Positions 33,310 to 43,810 of a DNA stretch of 64,000 nt are shown here, in pieces (position 1 is the stretch's first letter; every line of letters begins with the position of its first letter). The stretch comes from Streblospio benedicti (lineage: Eukaryota > Annelida > Polychaeta > Spionida > Spionidae): NCBI GenBank assembly GCA_019095985.1, contig CM032661.1, positions 7,862,219 through 7,926,218 of the forward strand, read 5' to 3'. The position numbers and the translations under genes are program-made. Under the pieces are notes generated by a model. The model was not told the DNA's origin and made no database searches. It saw only the letters and a program-made list of their open reading frames with translations.

Positions 33310-34780
33310 ATGGCCCAGTAACAGCACCATAGGGGTGTAAGCAGCCATGTTCAAAGTGTACACCAGCCCTTGTTAGAGGCTAATGGTGCCACTTTCCGTG
33401 GGCGTGTCTTCCCACCGGGAGTAAAGGTGGCAGAACGGGCCGCCGGCGGTACAGGGAACAGTTCGCACTCTCCAATACTCATTAGCTTTTCTTTTTGGAC
33501 TGAAATATCCATTTGAGAAAGCAAAACTGACTCATGCGAGGTGCATCGTGGTCTATAGAAACCTCCTTACACTGCACACATTTCTAGTGTTATGGCATCG
33601 AACATGTCATTAATTAATCACCATCGGAGGGGGAAATCAATAAGAGGTTTTTTCTTACTTGATCGTGATCTAAAGCCCTACATTTAACGTGACTGAAGCT
33701 AAACTATCGTGATGATCAGAATCCCAGTAGAAATGTGAGACTTTAACAAAGCGTTATGTTCAACAAATTGCTATAAGAATTGGTATTTGAGCCAGAAATA
33801 AACCCTGATAATAGTTCAATAACTCGTGAGCTGGCTGATCTAATGTGGGATTATTAATGGTGATTCTCAGGCGCATCAACTATGAATTCGCATTTGTCGA
33901 GTTGAAACAATCCATAGAATAATGGATGCCACGGCCATGTTCAAAGGTTCGAGTCCCAACAGTGACCGTGTGATAAACATGCACCACCCCCACCCTTCCC
34001 CCACATATTTCATTTTCATCCGCCATAAGTCGCACCATCCGTATCTATTCACTAATGAATGGGAAACCCATGATGCGGTCGCAAACCCGAAAATCAATGA
34101 GATTGCTGAAATGCACCACCTACATTTACAAAAAAAAACTAATCTACCCGTGGATAGGACCCCGTAGAGCTATAGAAAGACTCCTCCACATTGTCTGTGC
34201 CTATTTGGCTCTGTGGCTGAGATGGTGTCTAAAACCCGGCCTCTTCCAGGGTGAGGGGTTAAAGGGTCAATCAGGATGTATGTGCACACAGATTCCTCCC
34301 GGGGGTGTATTCCTCAATGTAATCGTGTTAAAACTGCTGATGGAGTCGGAAGGAGGGACAGAGCTGTGTGTTAAAGGACTGTTTATCAAAGAATTCATTT
34401 CAAAGAAATATACTTATACTTAATGTACTTGATGACAAGATCTCATAATGTCAATACACAGTACATACATAGACATAATATCTCACGTGGTCAAGATTTA
34501 AAAAGAAAAGTGTGGAAACGATCGCGGTTTTTTGCAATTCGTTTGCTCGAGTTATTGTTGTTTACTGATTATGTTTAATATTAACCCACTCTTCCACCTG
34601 TTCAGTCCATCACTTTTCACTTCCAAAACATTACTTTTTTGTGTTTTGTTGTTTCTTTTATTTGGCATCTCTGCGAGGCATCACGCTTAACAAAACCTCA
34701 TGAAATCCTGTAGTTAAACCACCCGACCCCCTACTCCAAATATGTGGATCTTTATTCACATTGGCCTGACATTGGTAGGA
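33310..34780. other. No gene seen
   Basis: Mixed DNA. AAAGGTTCGAGTCCCAACAG near 33943 holds a B-box-like word and may be another tRNA-derived repeat scrap. No exon was supported. Confidence 0.35.
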
Positions 34781-34845
34781 CTGGTAATGCTGGTTTATGT
34801 GGGCGAGAGAGGCGTTCCCGGGATCTGGACGGCTTGTTACAGTTA

Positions 34846-34917
34846 ATGTAATTGTAAATGTAAATGTGCTGGTTTATAGTCGTGAGCCCAGTTCTGCTCT
34901 CACGACTTTACAGTTCA
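34846..34917. mobile_element. SINE 3' end / small palindrome
   Basis: AATTGTAAATGTAAATGTGC, then GGTTTATAGTCGTGAG and, after a short loop, CTCACGACTTTAC. These are the tail and terminal hairpin seen at the 3' end of the SINE copies at 8086 and 20058; the rest of the SINE is absent. Confidence 0.5.
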
Positions 34918-35009
34918 CAACAGTGAGAGTTGGACGGTACGAGCGACTACGCCCAAGATGGAGACGTTTCTGCGTGTTACGTGTTTTGAGTGGGAATAAT
35001 GCTGAGTTC

Positions 35010-35430
35010 TTGTGCGTTCTTGTGCTCTTTCCGACCTCGAAAATAGAGCTTCCCATATGGGAAATACACCCGATCGCACATTTCCAGTCGTACGTACCAG
35101 TCGGAAACTCGTAACATTTTTTGGGCAACGATCTTGACATTGGGAAATCATAATGGCGGAGATTAGAAAAGTTTTAAATGGAAGGTTTTATATAAATCTA
35201 GACATGACACGATCTGTAAACACAATTTATATGTACAAGTACATCAGGAGTACATTTACACATGTGTACATCGTTAATAAGAGTACCATACATGACGTTT
35301 TACAGACATCCATAATCTGTTGTTAGTATAGCAAGTAAGTACAGTACTTTTACTACCGAGCGTACGACCACGTAGCTCGAATTTTCGAGGTCGGAAAGAG
35401 CACGCGAACGCACCTTCGACTTGGTTGCAG
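35010..35430. repeat. Inverted pair: TTTCCGACCTCGAAAAT and complement
   Basis: CTCTTTCCGACCTCGAAAAT at about 35028-35047 is the complement of ATTTTCGAGGTCGGAAAGAG at about 35381-35400, followed by GCACGCGAACGCACCTTCGA. The ends match over about 20 bp with about 330 bp between. This suggests a TIR element of about 370 bp. No coding content was seen. Confidence 0.55.
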
Positions 35431-35538
35431 CGTGATGAATCTGTCCCCAGGGGAGGGCGCTTGTCACATCTGTATGAGGAATCACGCAGAGGGCGGGGAG
35501 GGGGGGGGCGTGTATTGGGAAGCAGTGTGTTTTATATA

Positions 35539-35705
35539 CAGTAGAACCTTCAATTATAAGACGGCCTCTCTATTGAGACCACCTCTATACTTAGATCATT
35601 TCTGGCAGTCCAAAGTCTGACTTGAACCTCCATAATAAGACCGCCTCTCAATTGAGACCACTGGAGGCCAGTCTTACCATGGTCTTAATAGAGATGTTTT
35701 AATCT
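35539..35705 (+). mobile_element. Pogo-like MITE, left part
   Basis: Starts TA|CAGTAGAACCTTCAATTATA and continues with GAGACCACCTCTATACTTAG and TGGTCTTAATAGAGATG. The right terminal repeat is missing or decayed. Confidence 0.65.
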
Positions 35706-36130
35706 ATAAGGACGTCAGAATGCCGGGATGTTGGTAAATGGTAATGGTTGTTGGGCAGCGGTGAATAATATATCCGCTGTCACAATGTTTGATCTGAATA
35801 CTCGAGGGACTATTGGTTTATACGCTGGCTGGTGTAACCCCCAATCTCAGGATGGGGAGATGCAGATTAGAAGATTAGATTTGCATTTCTAGGCGGGTTC
35901 GGAGTTATCTGGCTGGCTCAGTGGTTTTTGTTTTATCGGCCTACGGCAAAGGATCATTGATCTGCCAGTCCGGATCATGTCCTTGTATCCAGACCCACCC
36001 ACCCCATCCCGTCACCACTGTATCCAGTGTTACAGGACATTATGTCTGCATATAAGATAGAGAACATCCTTTGCTGAGCATGAAGCGATAAGCTTCACCT
36101 CTTGACAAGAGATTCTCATGGTCTATCCGT

Positions 36131-36190
36131 CTGACGTCGCTACACCTTGACGTCTTACGTCTGACGTATGACGTCTGACGTCGCTACACC
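36131..36190. repeat. TGACGT (CRE-like) cluster
   Basis: Five TGACGT words lie within about 55 bp, as CTGACGTCGC, TTGACGTCTT, CTGACGTATG, ATGACGTC and CTGACGTCGC. The phrase TCTGACGTCGCTACACC occurs at the right edge and, nearly unchanged, at the left edge. TGACGTCA-type sites bind CREB/ATF bZIP factors; whether this is a regulatory cluster or a tiny minisatellite cannot be decided from sequence. Confidence 0.55.
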
Positions 36191-36368
36191 TACCTGGTTT
36201 GGGGGAGCCGATGACAGATCCAAAGAGTATCCGGTCACCACAAATCTACTGGCTAAGTTTAGATTTCCAGCATTAAAAGTGTCAGTCAATTTGTGATCCC
36301 AAAGTGAATATATTTCTGCGTGGTTTGTTTGATTATTTATGGTTATCTACAGGTTGTATTCCTTTTTG

Positions 36369-36635
36369 TACGGTAAACCCATTTTAATTCGCGCCCTTAA
36401 ATATGCGCGGTTTGTCACTTGTGCAGTTTTTAGCACAAATTTATTCCAATTACAAAAATGCAAAGTCTCAAATGTGGCAGTTGTTCATATATTCCACAAT
36501 CACATTTGAACTAAAGGTAATATCCTTCATAGGACAGCAATGTGCATCCACAGGCTATTTAGATATTCCAGCAAATATTCCTTTCGTACTGTAAAATCTT
36601 TAAATTCGCGCCGGTAAATATACGCGGTCCACCAT
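36369..36635 (+). repeat. Element with direct terminal segments
   Basis: TACGGTAAACCC, TTAATTCGCGCCC and AATATGCGCGGT at 36370-36411 recur as TACTGTAAAATC, AAATTCGCGCCGG and AATATACGCGGT at 36588-36630. The ~170 bp between is A+T-rich and non-coding. It is a short dispersed-repeat pair of unknown class. Confidence 0.55.
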
Positions 36636-37121
36636 ATACTAATATATCTGTTCCTTATAACAAGTGATTTCAGAGACAATATCTGTATATCTTGTTATTA
36701 AAAATGTTTACAGTAAGCAAATGCACTGTCCAAAATCCGAAAGCTTGTCAAGTTTTAATCCTTTTTTCATCACTGCCCCATCAACATTTTCAAAACATTA
36801 TTTTCGAAAAAAACTAACACACACACCTATAAAATCACGCAATGCACAGTATACCCTATAACACCATATTGTAAACACAACTACAACTACAAATATCCGT
36901 TTACCATCGCCTGTTGTGCAAACTCCCACAATCCACCAGTTGCCTCTCCGTATCCGCATCAATCTCCCGTCTCTGCGTGCGTCTTTCACTTCCAGCTGAA
37001 ATGTCTCACAAGCGACAGCAGCGATTTGCTTTCACACAATCAATAAACTTTTGCCCATAAACTAAAAAGCGTGCCGAGTTGGTGACATAACGCCAATAGA
37101 CAACATCGCTCACAGCCACAG

Positions 37122-37241
37122 TTTGTTTTTACTGTTGGTGGGCGACAGAAACCAGTAACGTGGCGACGTAACACGTAACTACGTAACATGTAACTACGTT
37201 ACACGTAACTACGTAACTTTATAGCACGTTACTACGTGACA
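37122..37241 (+). repeat. ACGTAAC array element, copy 2
   Basis: Starts TTGGTGGGCGACAGAAACCA then AGTAACGTGGCGACGTAAC, followed by ACGTAACT, ACGTAACATGTAACT and ACGTTACACGTAACT units, ending TAGCACGTTAC. It carries a longer array than the copy at 33202. Confidence 0.75.
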
Positions 37242-37556
37242 GACAAACAGTCGTGTGTCTCGCTCTCGCTGCTGTTTTGCGTCACGAGGCGGGGATTTTA
37301 TTGTCACGGTGACTGCTGAGCGGGCGGCGACGGCGGCGACTGCGGCGGTGATTAGACTGTGGGGCTTGATGTTAAAGATAATGCTCGGTTAACATGTAGT
37401 TGTGAAATGTTACGTGCTTATTAGTTGTCTATTGTCTTCTAGTCGGTAGCCTCTCCTAGGCTGTGTAGTGGCTGAGTAGCCTGACGCCACGCCTAGATTA
37501 CCATGGGACAGAAACGAAACTCAGTGACAGACTTGTAAAGGTGTTTGAAAGGCCGT

Positions 37557-37656
37557 NNNNNNNNNNNNNNNNNNNNNNNNNNNNNNNNNNNNNNNNNNNN
37601 NNNNNNNNNNNNNNNNNNNNNNNNNNNNNNNNNNNNNNNNNNNNNNNNNNNNNNNN
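37557..37656. other. Assembly gap of 100 Ns
   Basis: Exactly 100 Ns with no overlap visible between the flanks. The sequence just right of it (AAGATATAAGGTCTTTTGAA) recurs inverted at about 27312-27333. Confidence 0.98.
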
Positions 37657-38439
37657 GAAATAAAAACTATAAGATATAAGGTCTTTTGAAAGTCTACAGT
37701 TACCACGGCTAACATATATCTGACTTTCATTACAAGAATGTCTCGCCACCATGGCAATGGTTATTTCTGCAAGGCTATTTGTTGTAAAAAATGGCGAAGG
37801 CCAACACGTAGGGCGAACACACGATTCTGACTTTTAAATCACGTCTGTGAATAGACATGCCAAATAACGTGTGCTGGTTTGTTATATTAAACCCAGTGTT
37901 GCACAGTCACGACAGAACCAAGTGTTAACTGCTTGTTGGAGCAATAGCTGTCAGGTTGAAGACCGAGCGTCCGGAGATTTGATACGAGATGAAGACGGAT
38001 AGGGTGAATAAAAACTCCCGCGACCTTGACACGCCTCCCCGACAACAACCCGCGCGGTATTGTGGTCGCCGCCGGGGTCGCCACCCCCCCGGCGGGATTG
38101 ACGGGATCCTCAGTCCATCGTGTGGTCATTTGTCAATGTCACAGTCAACGTACGTAAAGCTACTCGTGTCTGCAGCCGAATCAAAATAAGCTCATTTGCA
38201 TATTAGTGTTTGAAAATGAACAGTTGTATTCAATCCCTTCAATACATTAAACCTTGGGGTTAAAAGCTGGACGCTGCTTTAGGAAAATACACTGAGGACA
38301 AAGAATGGGGTGGTTGAAAACGTCGACAAATCATTGAAATCTAAAACTGTTGGGTGAAATGCCGCTTGAAAGTACGCATATTCCAAAGAATCAATTAAAA
38401 AAACATTACAATAACCAACCATCCGCATCCGTGTATTTC

Positions 38440-38625
38440 CAAAGAGACTAAAGCCATCGCTAATAAAGCCGTCCTAACCCCCAGCCGCCGTCACATTCTG
38501 TGGGGAGCAGCTTATTGAAAGCAGCCGCCCGTGAACCCCGCGTCATAACGTCCGCGTGGCCGAGTCATAACGTCCGCATGAGTGAGTCTGTATGACTGTC
38601 CTGATGGCGAGTCAGGAGTCACTGT
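38440..38625. promoter_or_regulatory. GC-rich patch with repeated CATAACGTCCGC
   Basis: GTCATAACGTCCGCGTGG and GTCATAACGTCCGCATGA lie about 25 bp apart in a CpG-rich stretch; the same ATCATAACGTCCGCGTG occurs at about 57520. Repetition of a 12-bp word in separate islands suggests a shared site or a shared repeat. Confidence 0.35.
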
Positions 38626-38904
38626 CTCATCCCATAATCCCATAATCTCATAACCTCATAATTATTGAGTTATGTCTTTTCTGAAGTTGTATACATATTT
38701 GATATTTTATGCGTGCAATTTATGTAGTGTTCGTTTTTTTATTATAATACCGATGGATTTGGATGTAGATCTAAGGTAGAAGATAAACTCATTGTTATGA
38801 TTATTATTATTCCCAAACACAGAAGACTTTGTGTTTGGTTAATGTAGAACCATCCCTTCCTCCGTGTGTCTCTCGTCTCTGCACGCATCGATTCCCCTGT
38901 AGGC

Positions 38905-38955
38905 CGCCGCTGCCGGGGGCGAGGATTACCGTAATCCCACCGTGGGATTAACCCA
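38905..38955. promoter_or_regulatory. Three TAATCC-class sites in 28 bp
   Basis: GGATTA at 38923-38928 and 38945-38950, and TAATCC at 38932-38937, lie beside GCCGCCGCTGCCGGGGGCGA. The close inverted pair GGATTACCGTAATCC forms a palindromic site of the type favoured by dimerising paired-class K50 homeodomains (P3-like). Confidence 0.4.
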
Positions 38956-39294
38956 GCGATGTCTGACCGGGCCTCACTTAACCAGGCCATGTATGCACAC
39001 ACTCGGTGAGTCTTGCTGATAGAGACTAGGCGGGAGGCGTTTGACGTGGCCATATTATACGCCTGACGTTCTGACCTAACACGTTACACGTGCGGCGTAC
39101 GTCAGGACACAATCAAAATCACGTATGACGTGTAGAATTGTACGTCTAGCGGTGATATATAATCATTCAATAGAGCAGGCTCTATCAACTATTGCGTTCG
39201 AGAGGCAGAAAGTACGTGAGGACGGGAAGGTTGATCGAAAAAAAAATCTGACGGGAATTATCAACAGAGTGGCAGTCACAGTGCTGGTACACGA

Positions 39295-39496
39295 AGGGTC
39301 ATATAGCAAAACTGTGATTGGTGATTTGCCCTAAATCTTAAGCATGAATTGTGAAGAGCATATGAAATATGATGAAAATGAGTGCAGCCTATTCAATTAC
39401 AATTCCTGAGGATTGGTGAGAGAGACTATGAAATATATCGGTGACTGGTGATTAAGGAAAAAATGTTGGTGAATGTTTATATGGATATACCCCCCT
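39295..39496 (+). mobile_element. AGGGG-TATATA MITE family, copy 3
   Basis: Starts AGGGTCATATAGC and ends GGATATACCCCCCT, with GATTGGTGATTTGCCCTAAA, CTATTCAATTACAATTCCTG and GTTGGTGAATG internally, matching 18567-18790. Confidence 0.75.
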
Positions 39497-40552
39497 CGTA
39501 CACAGCAGTCAATATCTCTGCATGTTCCCTGAGTCCACAGACCGGGTGTGATTTGAGCAGAAACATGGGCGAGGTCGCAGCCACAGCTATATTTCCCCAG
39601 CCATTGGATTTTTTGCACCGGCTTTGTAACAGCAATCAATTACCGACATGGAAAACATGCAAATGACATTTTCTGTGATCTGCATACAAACATAATGACA
39701 ATCATGCAATGTTTCTCATAATTTGGCACATAAAATCGTCAATTTGCTTCTCAAAGTGGAGTAAATGCCTCCCCTGTGCGCAATTCAGCATTTCCTCTGC
39801 AATAGACACACACAACCATCCCCAAAAATGCAATTACACAGAACACCACGCTGGCATGCATGTAGAGCATCCAACCCCGTGATTTGCCAGCCATTCTGGC
39901 CGCCGAACTAGCGCCCCGGGACGCCCCTATCTTTACCCCAACAGCCCGACCATCTCTACATCTGATTGTATGAATCACAAAATAGCAAATCTATATGCAA
40001 ACTACATATTGGCCAATCACGCCCTTCCACAACGTCCAACGTAATAACGTAACGCTGTCCACAGCGTAATAACGTCCCCGATGCGGTTAGCGCGGGAATC
40101 ACACCCTCGGGACATGTATCGTTTGTGATCAAATCCACACAGTTGTATGCATTCAGTAGCAGCGTTTTCAAATCCTGTCTTCAATGGACACTATAAGCGT
40201 TTCTTGTAGCTCACTTGGGAAGAATCCATGGTGTTGACGTCTTAATAGTAGGTCTACAGTCTTTATCTGAGTTATCTGAGCGATTATTTGTGAACTCTTG
40301 CCATTTGATATGAAATGTCAAAGCCGTCTGTAATTAATATGATAGTTCCATGATATGTGTTGTGTGTAGCTTCCTATGGCTGGACGTCTGATCAATTTGA
40401 TTCGCAGCCGGGATGTGCAGATTACAGAGCAATATTTACCTGGCATTAGTTCTATACTCAGCAGTAATATAAACGTATGATGAATGAACAGTATTTATTG
40501 ATATTTCTCAGCACTGGGGGGGGGGGGGGGTTAAACATATTTTACATCCAAA

Positions 40553-40602
40553 ACTGAAAAAGGATTCGGCGTGGTAAAATGCGACTTGAGCCGTCTCCAC
40601 AT
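40553..40602 (+). repeat. Dispersed 50-bp repeat, copy 2
   Basis: AAAAAGGATTCGGCG and AAAATGCGACTTGAGCC match 31501-31550. A run of about 14 Gs lies just upstream at 40517-40530. Confidence 0.6.
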
Positions 40603-40717
40603 GGGGGTGGGGGTTAGGTGTTAAAAAGTTCATTAAATTCCACATCCCTGTTTTTTCCCTTTCCCCCACATCCAGAGTTTGCGCGGTTTGTTTACGTTTT
40701 ATTGGCCACGCGGTTAT

Positions 40718-40911
40718 TAGTCTCGTTCTGGGCTCAATATACACGATTTTTCTTATCTATGAACCCTGGGTAATTTTTAGACAAACGAACCAACACACGT
40801 GGCTTTTCACGTGTTTTACATTGCATTCTGGGAATTATTTAGACAAACATTGATAGAGACTAGATCAGTTTCCTCGTCCACGCCATCACAGGGTCTGGTT
40901 GATCGAGACTA
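40718..40911 (-). mobile_element. TAGTCTCG-family TIR element, copy E
   Basis: On the minus strand it starts TAGTCTCGATCAACCAGACC, passes through GTTTGTCTAAATAATTCCCA and GAATGCAATG, and ends near AACGAGACTA. The interior matches the copy at 57934. CCCAGAATGCA resembles the half-site of ZNF143-type factors. No clear 9-bp flanking repeat is seen. Confidence 0.65.
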
Positions 40912-40989
40912 ATCACCTAGCGGCCGAATGTGGCACTACGATCGCACCCTAAATATTTCTATTAGAGAATAAGTGTTGGCTGCTTGATT

Positions 40990-41065
40990 GCCCGGGGACA
41001 CGTCACGTGACTGTCACCCACAATCCGGGGATTACCGTCCCGGAAGTGGATTATCGGGGAGCGAT
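40990..41065. promoter_or_regulatory. CpG patch with E-box and two GGATTA sites
   Basis: GTCACGTGAC at about 41002 (E-box), GGATTA at 41029-41034 and 41048-41053, and CCGGAAGTGG (ETS-like) between them. Candidate regulatory patch by motif content only. Confidence 0.3.
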
Positions 41066-41144
41066 TGACCACCACGGTCCGTCTGATGGTCGGCGCTGTC
41101 TGCCCTGATCCAGATTTAGTGGGGCTGTGGATTGGATCGTTACG

Positions 41145-41400
41145 TCAGAGGCGGTGGTTATATCGAGATTGCGCCCCGGTCTTGAGGGGCGTGTCTGGAC
41201 ATGGAGTCACTGCAGAAACTAGGTTTATAGGTCTCAATTTGGAGGCAGTCTCCTTTGAAAGGTTTTGGAGAATTTTCTGATATAGAGGAGGTCTCAACAC
41301 AGAGACGGTCTTTCTTATAAAGGTGTTGGAGACCACATGAGGCCAGTCAGTTGGTCCTGATAGAAAGACTCCCCTGTAAATCTGACACCTCCACGTCTAC
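41145..41400. mobile_element. Pogo-like MITE material
   Basis: Repeated AGAGGAGGTCTCAACACAGA, TAGGTCTCAATTTGGAGG and GGAGACCACATGAGGCC phrases match the MITE interior, but the terminal repeats are not clear. It may be two partial copies. Confidence 0.5.
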
Positions 41401-42253
41401 ACGGAGACCATTTGAGAGCTTTGTGTGCTGTCTTGTATATCTGACCACGTTTGCCGATTATAAGCCCCCCCCCCCCCGAGCCCCCGCCTCAGATGCCCAC
41501 ACACGTGTAAAAAAATGAACTTCACCACTTTTGAGCTGATGTACGATTCACAATTTATTGGGGAAACCGCCTCATTCATGTGTCATGTTTTACAGGAACA
41601 TTTGTGAAGGCGCCGGCCAAATAAATCACCCAGACAATTTCCGTCTGGCTGTGATGTGCTGTTATTGCTCATCTGCAGTCCATAGGCGGATCATATTAAG
41701 TTTTTTTCAAACATTCATACGATCATAGCGATCAATTTACATGTATGGTTTGTCCATCTTCAAATTTAAATGGACAACAGATTACTTATAATTTTCCACG
41801 CCAGTCAATAACAGCGAATGGACGCGATCCATGTATCATTTTAGGGTAGAAAATCAATAAATCTATGTGTACTCACTGCGTTGTGTGCGTTACAGTAGCT
41901 ACTCTACAGTTTTGCTATGTCCACCTTCGATTGTGGTTACGAAACCCATGAGATCCCTTAAGTGCGCCTCGCCCCCCTTTTCCAAAAGCCTGGATCTGCC
42001 ATTGTAGTGACATTCTGGTAGCGAGCCAAGTTTAACAACAGACCCTCGGTGAGATATTGTCAGCCTGTCTGCAGCCAGTGAGATCAGGCCCCGGCTGTCA
42101 GAGGCTTTTACAGTGTACAGTTACAGCTCGACAGGTCGGCAGGTATTAGGCTGGTCAGGTGCGGGGGGTGGGGGGTGGGGGGCGCACGGCGGCGGGGACT
42201 TACAGTCGCCACTCGGTGTCAGAGCTACAAGACAGCATGCATTGCTCCATCTA

Positions 42254-42332
42254 GAGGTGGAGGTGTCAGATTTACAGGAGAACCTCTCTATATTGGATAT
42301 TCATCTGCACAAGTTTTTTTTACATTATATGC
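42254..42332 (+). mobile_element. Pogo-like MITE, left part of a split copy
   Basis: GAGGTGGAGGTGTCAGATTT and TACAGGAGAACCTCTCTATA mark a family-like left end. It is interrupted by the palindrome at 42333, and MITE wording resumes after 42477. Confidence 0.55.
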
Positions 42333-42476
42333 ACAGTTTAAACTATCCTTTTGTGCGTTGTTTTATTAGCTTACTTTGAAAGCCTTTCGAACCATCCCGG
42401 TTCTTCATCAGTCTGCCAACTGCCTAATCGTCACGTAAGCTAATAAAACAACGCACAAAAGGATAGTTTAAACTGT
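42333..42476. mobile_element. Palindromic insertion: perfect 42-bp inverted arms
   Basis: 42333-42374 and 42435-42476 are exact complements over 42 bp (left arm begins ACAGTTTAAACTATCC). The 60-bp loop holds a hammerhead-like core on the minus strand. Hammerhead motifs are known from Penelope-like elements, retrozymes and some other retroelements, so this may be the terminal remnant of such an element. It sits inside a pogo-like MITE, so it is younger than that MITE. Confidence 0.8.
42385..42411 (-). ncRNA. Hammerhead ribozyme-like core
   Basis: The minus strand reads CTGATGA (42411-42405), one A, GAACC, loop GGGAT, GGTTC, then GAAA (42388-42385). These are the two invariant hammerhead boxes around a perfect 5-bp stem II. 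The extra A before stem II breaks the usual 10.1-11.1 pair. I cannot draw a convincing stem III with a UH cleavage site, though the 42-bp arms would form a long closing stem. It is hammerhead-derived at best; self-cleavage is doubtful. Confidence 0.45.
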
Positions 42477-42800
42477 GTCTATAATGAGAGTCTCTCTATA
42501 AGGACCACCTGGCCTCATGTGGTCTCCATGTAGAGGTGGCCTCCTTATGGAGGTTCCTGTTGCTCTCTTTATGCGTGTTTGGGACCGTGTAGAATGGTCT
42601 TACAGAAGAGGTGATCTCAATACAGGGGTGGTCTTAATTGGAGCCGGCGACGTGGTCTGTGTGTTAGAGAGAGGTAGAACCACTCTACAAAGGTCTCAAA
42701 TGGTCTCCGTATAGCTGTGGAGGGTCATTTGGTCTTTGATGTTCTTTTTATGGAGATGTGTGCCCGTGAAGAATTGTCTCCATACAGAGGTGGTCTGAAT
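42477..42800 (+). mobile_element. Pogo-like MITE, right part(s)
   Basis: GAGAGTCTCTCTATAAGGAC, GTAGAGGTGGCCTCCTTATG, TGGTCTTAATTGGAG and CATACAGAGGTGGTCTGAAT recur. GGTTCCTGTTGCTCTCTTTA and TTTGGGACCGTG match the interior of the copy at 31576. Length suggests one copy plus part of a second. Confidence 0.6.
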
Positions 42801-43129
42801 TCAAGTCATAACACCAAATCACGCGACCCAGGGTTTTAGGAGCTCACAAAAACAGGCCTCTGATTGGTGTAAGAGGATTCTTCCTCCCAGTTTATGTTCG
42901 TTCAAACAGAGTAAAGTCTGTCCACAGGGCTGCTGCATGCCGGCACAAACAAGCGGCTGCTGACGTAAGAGGATTCTGTAGTCGTTTATTGCGTGTGTGT
43001 GAAGTGGGCTTGGCGCCACACACTAAGTGGTCGCGTGATAAAGCCTTTAGACTGGGAGGAATCGCCCTCTGGTGCTAATAGCCGTGCGTTAAAGTGACTA
43101 TTTCTGCTGGAACAACTTCTCTGACATAA

Positions 43130-43250
43130 AGCTACGTTTGCATTGGTAGATTACGTAGCTGGTTTTCTGCGTTGGTCTTACGTTTAACGTGACTGGAGAT
43201 TAATTTTCCTGATGTTCTGATTGGCTGAAGTTTCCAGTTAGGATCATGTG
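43130..43250 (+). repeat. Dispersed CTGATGTTCTGATTGGCTGA repeat, copy 1
   Basis: TACGTTTAACGTGACTGG and CCTGATGTTCTGATTGGCTG recur as TACGTTTGACGTGGCTTA and TCTGATGTTCTCATTGGCTG at 63112-63165. A CCAAT-box complement (ATTGG) is embedded in both. Confidence 0.55.
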
Positions 43251-43754
43251 AAAATGTAGTGTTTGTGAGAGAGTTCAACACCAAGCGTGTTACTAATTTC
43301 TATTATTCTATAACGAAACAGAGATTGTGTTACATATATGTAATATTGAAAAAAGTACTGTTTTGCAATTTAAATTTGTCCATCTTGCATTATATTCTGA
43401 AGATGAATGCAAGGTAGAAAATATCTAATTAAAATGTGAATACAAAAGATGTAATTGGTTCCATCATTTATAAGACTGTGTTATAAATGTGTAAAATGGA
43501 TCTGCTGAACGGATGCCGATGATCTTTGACCGAAAGTACAGAAATTTCAATCGTAATCACTCATACGACGAGTAACGTTCTTGTTTATCTGAGTTTTACG
43601 TCACACGTGGAAGCGCTCGGTGTATAGATGAGACAACAGGTGCTGACACCAGGGCCGATCATGTGGTAACGTTGTGAAGATCACCTTAATAAAAAGGGGT
43701 GAGAGATCGTTTCATGTGAGACCACCGATCAATCGCGGTAGCCATTTAGAACAC

Positions 43755-43810
43755 CTACATAAATTCAATTCAATTTTATTTCTAAAACTCCGTACATTAT
43801 TCAGGTGCAA
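43755..43810 (-). mobile_element. Possible LINE 3' tail
   Basis: AAATTCAATTCAATTTTATT on the plus strand is the complement of an AATAAAATTGAATTGAATTT tail, the form common at CR1/L2-group 3' ends. No coding part remains. Confidence 0.35.
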
